The notes under the pieces were generated by a model that saw only the letters and a program-made list of their open reading frames with translations, ran no database searches and was not told the DNA's origin. Below, in pieces: positions 61,283-64,000 of a DNA stretch of 64,000 nucleotides. Positions within the stretch are counted from its first letter, which is position 1; each line of letters starts with the position of its first letter. The position numbers and the translations under genes are program-made. Source of the DNA: Glycine soja (lineage: Eukaryota; Streptophyta; Magnoliopsida; Fabales; Fabaceae); contig NC_041008.1 of the NCBI RefSeq assembly GCF_004193775.1, forward strand, positions 3,040,958-3,104,957, in the 5' to 3' direction.

Positions 61283-63945
61283 TGTTAGTCACTATTCACG
61301 ACTTAGTTTTGTATTTGAATATTTGCACAAAATTAGCGTCTTACCTTCAATTTATGGTTATTTTTGTAGGAATTGTACATATTTTCATGTTTAGTGTGAT
61401 TTTATATATTAGATACTCTCATTTTATGAATTAATGTTGAAACCATTTCAGTTCCATGTCAAAAGAAGAAAAGGTTCAAGTAGTTGATGTCTCGTTAAGC
61501 GAGGCAGATCCGCTTAGCGAGTGACATCCGCTAAGCGAAGCATACAACTCGCTTAGTGGATTGGAAAACCCTAGAAGAGGATTAGTTTGAGATGTGATCG
61601 TTGTTCGCAGCAAAAATTTGTTCAATAATATTCTATGATGCTAATCAGCAAGTGTATTGAGTCGCACAAGTAATATAAAATGGTAAGAACCGAGTATCGA
61701 ATCACAGGAAACTTGTTTCATTCAGAAAATATATGTTCAATGAGCAAACATTTGTATAAAGCAAGTAAATGACGAATAGGGTTTTTGTCTAAAAGTATAA
61801 TTAACTACAGATTAAAATTCTATTGAACTTACTTTGATGTTGCTAAATGTTTTTTTTTCTATTTAACGTTGTTTTAGTGTTCTTATGCTGAAAATAAATT
61901 ACCCAAACCAAGATCCCTCGAGTGAATGGGCCTAACTCTATTTAAACTTCATCCTTAATCCCTCAACAAACTTAGTCTAAACGAGTCGCATTAAGATTAC
62001 AACATAATAGAAACTAAATCACTGCACTTCGTCCCTAGACACATAGTTTTCTAGCTTGCTCTATCAAGTTCTAAGGCTTTAAAGCACTTCCTAATACTAA
62101 AAATCCTAACTATGCATACAAATGGGTGATCAAGCCACAAGCATACAGAAATAAGCATAGATAGAAACACTGAGCACATAAAAACAACTTTAAATAGATA
62201 GTAAGAGAATATTACATCAAAGGTTCAGCAGAACTCCCCAACAAGAGATTTAGCCTTCCATTACAAGTTAGCAACTTTTAACACAAGGATAGATTTTGAA
62301 GAAAGGCTAAGGCTACAAATGGTTGAGGATGTCTCCTCCAACCTCTAGAACCCTAAAATCACTCCTCTAACCTAAACTCTCTTGGAGGCTGAGGCTCTGT
62401 CGTTTTAGCTTTTTTTCTTGCTCTATTTTTCGACTCTTCTCTTATTTTATGTCAATTTAAGTGTTTTCAAGGCTCCTTGACATTTCAGATTCTGAAGGCT
62501 CGCTAAGCGCGAGTTAGTGAAATCTAGCTTGGCGAGCTGGGCACGCTGAGTGCGAGAAAGGACAAATGACTCGCTGGGCGAGTTGGCGGCGCGTTAGGCA
62601 CGGACATCTGTGACTGATCCTCTTTTAGGGTTTCCTAACACGTTAAGCGAGCTGAGTGCCTCGCTTAGCACGTGTCACTCGCTAAGCGCATATGCCTCAC
62701 TTAGCAAGACACCAGTTGCTAGACCTTCTATTTTTTTGGCCTGAAACTGAAGTGATATCAACATTAATTCACAAAATGGGAGTATCTACTGAGTAAAATC
62801 AAACTAAACATAAAAATATATACAACTTCTACAAAAAAGAATCATAAATTGGAGGAAAGATGCTAATTTCATGAAACTATTTAATATCAGAGTTAGTCGT
62901 AAATGACGACTAACACTCGCCTAGCGCGCCGCCAGCTCGCCCAACGAGTAGGTTGTCTCTTCTCGCGCTTAGCGCATCCAGCTCGTTAAGCCAAAATTTA
63001 CTTACTTGCGCTTAGCGAGCATTCAGAAGCTGAAACGTCCAAGAAGCTTTTGAAATACTGAAGTTGGCAAAAACTTAAGGAGATAATCGAAAAACAGAGC
63101 ACAAGGAGAAGCTGAAGCGACAGAAATAGAGCTGTGAAGAAAGCTTAGGTTAGAGGAGTGAAATTAGAGTTTTAGAGGTTGAAGGAGACATCATCAACCA
63201 TTCTTTGGCATTTTCTTTCACTAAACTCTGTTCCTTCCTTGTATTGAGAGCATATTTCTTGTAATGGAAGGCTAAGCCTCTTGGTTGGGAAGTTCTATTG
63301 AACCCTTTATGTAATATTCTCTTACTATCTATTTAAAGTTGTTTTTATGTGTTCATTGCTTCTATCTATGCCTATTTATGTATGCTTATGGCTTGATCGC
63401 CCATTTGTATGCATAGTTAAGATTTTTAGTACTGGAAAGTGCTTTAAAGCCTTAGAACTTGATAGAGCAGGCTAGAAAACTGTATATCTGGAGACGGAGT
63501 GTAGAGATCTAGTTCATATTATGTTGTAGACTTAATGCAACTCTTTTAGGCTAAGTTTGTTGAGGGATCAAGGACGAAGTTTAAAGAGAGTTAGGCTCAT
63601 TCACTAAAGGGATATTGGTTTAAGTAATTTCTCAGTATAAGAACACTGAGATAATGTTAAATAGAGAAAAATACATAATAACATCAAGAGGAACTCAGTA
63701 GAATAACCCAACACTTTTTACTTGACCGTTTTCGCTTCTATAATCCTATATATTTAGTTTATACTCAAATAGACTGTAGTACGGAATTCAACTCGATATT
63801 TACTCTGCTTTTAGTTTATACAAATGTTTGCTTACTGAATGTACAATGTCTGAATGAAATAAATTCCCTGTGAATACGATACTCGATCTTACCGTTTTAT
63901 ATACTATTTGTACGAATCGGTACACTTGCTAACGTCATTCAAACA
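61283..63945 (+). mobile_element. Older solo LTR, about 1.35 kb, split by a second LTR
   Basis: The left piece (61283-61601) starts TGTTAGTCAC and the right piece (62916-63945) ends TTCAAACA. Together they form one plus-oriented LTR colinear with the inner element. Flanks AACAT (61278-61282) and AATAT (63946-63950) match at 4 of 5 bases. It carries the CGCTTAGCGAG-type motif clusters (for example GTTAAGCGAGG, CGCTTAGCGAGTG and TGCGCTTAGCGAGC). No internal retroelement sequence remains. Confidence 0.7.
61602..62915 (-). mobile_element. Younger solo LTR of the same family, inserted in opposite orientation
   Basis: On the minus strand it starts TGTTAGTCGTC (62915) and ends GCTGCGAACA (61602), 1314 bp with TG...CA ends. 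The flanking five bases are ATCGT and CTCGC (3 of 5 identical), a possible decayed duplication. Its sequence pairs with both parts of the surrounding LTR, so the region 61640-62605 is an inverted repeat of 62916-63937. It carries its own clusters of GCTAAGCG motifs around 62500-62700. Confidence 0.7.
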
Positions 63946-64000
63946 AATATCCAATTAGTTTTGTTGGAATTGTGTGAAACTATTATAGATAGTAACTCTC

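Noticed and set aside
61470..62710. CRISPR-like array suggested by repeated GCTTAGCGAG motifs
   Set aside because: Motif spacing is irregular, orientation varies, and the motifs lie inside LTRs of a plant retroelement.

Overview
The window looks like plant nuclear DNA, most probably from a legume of the soybean group (Glycine or a close relative). The evidence is AT-rich intergenic sequence, GT-AG introns, plant-only families (a TIR-NB-LRR receptor, ELF4-like, TRF-like, FAR1/MULE) and LTRs studded with CGCTTAGCGAG-type motifs, which I associate with soybean from memory. No bacterial, organellar or CRISPR features were seen.

Layout. 0-4 kb: two tandem copies of a small RING-H2 gene on the minus strand. 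One is intact but cut by the window edge. The other lost its RING end next to a Ty1/copia remnant and has a solo LTR upstream. 4-7.5 kb: AT-rich intergenic DNA with a long foldback. 7.6-12.3 kb: a complete four-exon TIR-NB-LRR gene (about 1090 aa) with a solo LTR in its third intron. 12.3-18.6 kb: a repeat graveyard holding fragments of unrelated genes (chloroplast glycerol-3-phosphate acyltransferase, an AINTEGUMENTA-like AP2 factor, a TNL C-terminus) plus CACTA-like and LINE pieces.

18.6-37.8 kb is an ordinary gene block: a TRF-like Myb gene (648 aa, + strand), a DRG-type GTPase (399 aa, + strand) and an ELF4-like clock gene (114 aa, - strand) with a perfect evening element near its 5' end. 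As I recall, the same three families are neighbours at two Arabidopsis loci, so this looks like conserved microsynteny. 41.4-47.5 kb is a transposon nest: a 5'-truncated LINE interrupted by a three-LTR TRIM array, then a decayed Mutator-like element whose ends match a 159-bp MITE at 27.2 kb. 48.6-56.7 kb, - strand: a UPF1/SEN1-like superfamily 1 helicase (about 1389 aa) with a GC-AG intron and a tandem-acceptor site. 56.8-64 kb: intergenic DNA with a non-autonomous hAT element carrying an Ole e 1-like gene fragment, and a pair of nested same-family solo LTRs in opposite orientation forming a roughly 1-kb inverted repeat.

No clearly new biological system stands out. The most unusual content is transposon architecture (TRIM array in a LINE, MULE/MITE pair, gene-carrying hAT, nested inverted LTRs) and the clustered gene fragments at 16-17.8 kb. 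Exon borders come from reading splice signals and frame continuity by eye, without transcript data. Family assignments are from memory of conserved motifs and were not checked by database search.
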